In this document: in pieces, positions 62,601-64,000 of the stretch
Layout of the letters: every line of letters starts with the position of its first letter
Position numbering within the stretch: position 1 is the stretch's first letter
NCBI RefSeq assembly: GCF_000005505.3
Contig: NC_016134.3
Span: forward strand, 21,900,584-21,964,583
Direction: 5' to 3'
From: Brachypodium distachyon
Lineage: Eukaryota; Streptophyta; Magnoliopsida; Poales; Poaceae
Length of the DNA stretch: 64,000 nucleotides
The notes under the pieces: generated by a model
Seen by the model: only the letters and a program-made list of their open reading frames with translations
Told to the model about the DNA's origin: nothing
The model's database searches: none
Program-made: the position numbers and the translations under genes

Positions 62601-64000
62601 CATGTAAACCTCAAGTAGTTTCTTTTTTTGATGTTTTTTTCTAGCCTGCAACGTATGTTTCTTCCCTAATATTCGGTCATTTGTATATATGTAGATACAT
62701 ACATATCTGTAAGGCCATTTTATCTGTGGTCCGTGACCCATCTTTTTTGTCGTCTGTATACACAACCCTATGTTTGGAACTTTGCCTTACTGGGCTGTTA
62801 ACCAGGCCTCTGTATCTTCGAATCATGTGGCTCATTTTATAGCGGCCCACGTTGTATTTGAATTGCTTAAGTTTGCAAGTTCGTCTTTCAGGGGTCTATG
62901 TAATATACAGACATGAAGACAGCGAATATAACACAATTGCAGAATGACTTTCGGTGCGTATATAAATGTTGTTCTTTCTGTATATATTCGAGGTGTTGCT
63001 AAATTTCGATAGCTTAAAGATTACACATACTCGCATGGCCGATTTAGCAGTGCACTTACGATAAATAAAGCTACTTGTAGGAAATATTTCTTTTATATGT
63101 ATCGACTGGTGCGTAGTGAATACGTGAAATTTTATTTACGCTGTTAAAAATAGAGGAAACTGTTCTACCTACGTGAATTAGACGACAATATTTGTCGAAG
63201 TGCTAAGTATTCTCTGTCTTAGTTCGATGAAGTTCCACTCCTATGCTAAGTGTCTTTATTTGGTTTTATTTCAGGTGTTTGCATATATGGGCTAGCCATT
63301 AATGTTCGATGCTTTTGTTAATGTAATAGCGCCGTGATGCGCAAACAATTCATGCTCAAGTTGAAATAAGGCCTGAGAACCAATTGTACATCCAATCCTC
63401 GTTTTCGTCTTTTTCAGGATAAAAACTTGACTACTAATAAGTCAATGTCTGCCTTCGAATAAATAATGTATGCCCTCAAAGGGCCCTTTTCCTATTTTTT
63501 TCGTTCTCCACTTGCCATTTTTTTTCATGCACCTGTCAGCAATCTTCTAAGATTCAAAGGGAATATACTTAAGTGAAGAATTAACGTATAACTTGTCATT
63601 GAGATGTATAGTTGCTTTTCCAGAACTAACATTAAGGGTGTCATGAAATTGTGCTTGCGGCAATAATACCGTTTATCAAAGCACGCAATGCAGTGGCTCT
63701 AGGGGTACATCACTGCCAGGCAAAGGTAATTGCTATGCGACCACTGCCTCGTGGCTAGACTTTCATCGATGAAATGCATATTGTCTACTCGTGCGTGTAA
63801 CACAACTGTAACCTATCGTCGTGAAAACGTGCATTTATGAACCATCTCGTGCTACTTTTCGATTAACTTTAGAGCCCATGTATTCTGCTTTCGCCAGTAC
63901 CACTTTCCACTCCGCTCACTGCAGCGGTAATTTCTACTTGGTTACTTACTCACGATGAGTTGCATGCAGTAGGTTACATGTCAGCTCAGAACATGTGTTA
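59671..64000. other. intergenic, no gene supported
   Basis: 60,085-60,145 has a short tandem duplication (CTCTCTCCCTCGAGAATGCA). 60,440-60,740 is GC-rich with a repeated GGATCC/GGAGG theme and open frames of low complexity. 61,600-61,900 contains overlapping frames without a domain. 62,000-64,000 is AT-rich with T-runs. No splice-consistent gene, RNA gene or paired transposon ends were found. Confidence 0.5.

Overview
This is a nuclear window from a grass genome, probably a pooid cereal or a relative. The evidence is spliceosomal genes with short GT-AG introns, a GC-rich single-exon gene, several hAT- and Mutator-type miniature elements, and about half the window in nested Ty3/gypsy retrotransposons. 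No bacterial, organellar or viral replicon features were seen. All identifications come from reading the sequence and remembered family features; no search was run.

Layout. 1-5,457: the 3' end of a long LTR, a decayed plus-strand gypsy copy (A) and a minus-strand Tat-type gypsy fragment. 5,474-9,700: an orphan terminal-exon fragment, largely featureless DNA, a short degenerate tandem repeat and a poly-T-flanked retroposon. 9,900-22,000 is a gene island: MCM2 (+, 18 exons, 954 aa, clustered E2F motifs upstream), a conserved 180-aa protein of unknown function (+, 7 exons) and an IRX15-LIKE/DUF579 xylan gene (-, intronless). 22,820-30,993: gypsy copy B (-), in a tandem arrangement sharing one LTR. 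31,000-33,800: degenerate repeats, a broken UDP-glycosyltransferase fragment, two adjacent hAT elements and a CACTA-like terminus. 34,315-38,766: an FHA2-like FHA-domain gene (-, 3 exons, 303 aa) with element-rich introns. 38,833 to about 54,400: a Tat-lineage gypsy element (-) ending about 66 bp upstream of the FHA2 start codon. It carries an antisense intron-containing ORF, a minisatellite and two RNase H domains, and its 5' LTR is split by a 4.6-kb solo LTR with a 5-bp target duplication. 55,300-59,700: a hAT MITE with a perfect 8-bp duplication, a decayed LINE, a small zinc-finger-like gene of doubtful integrity (-) and a long-TIR Mutator-like element. 59,700-64,000: AT-rich intergenic DNA with no gene I can support.

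The host genes serve ordinary functions (replication licensing, xylan deposition, probable FHA phosphopeptide recognition). The most interesting material is the Tat element: its LTR faces the FHA2 gene in the same transcriptional direction, and its other edge carries an opposite-strand TATA box in front of the antisense ORF.
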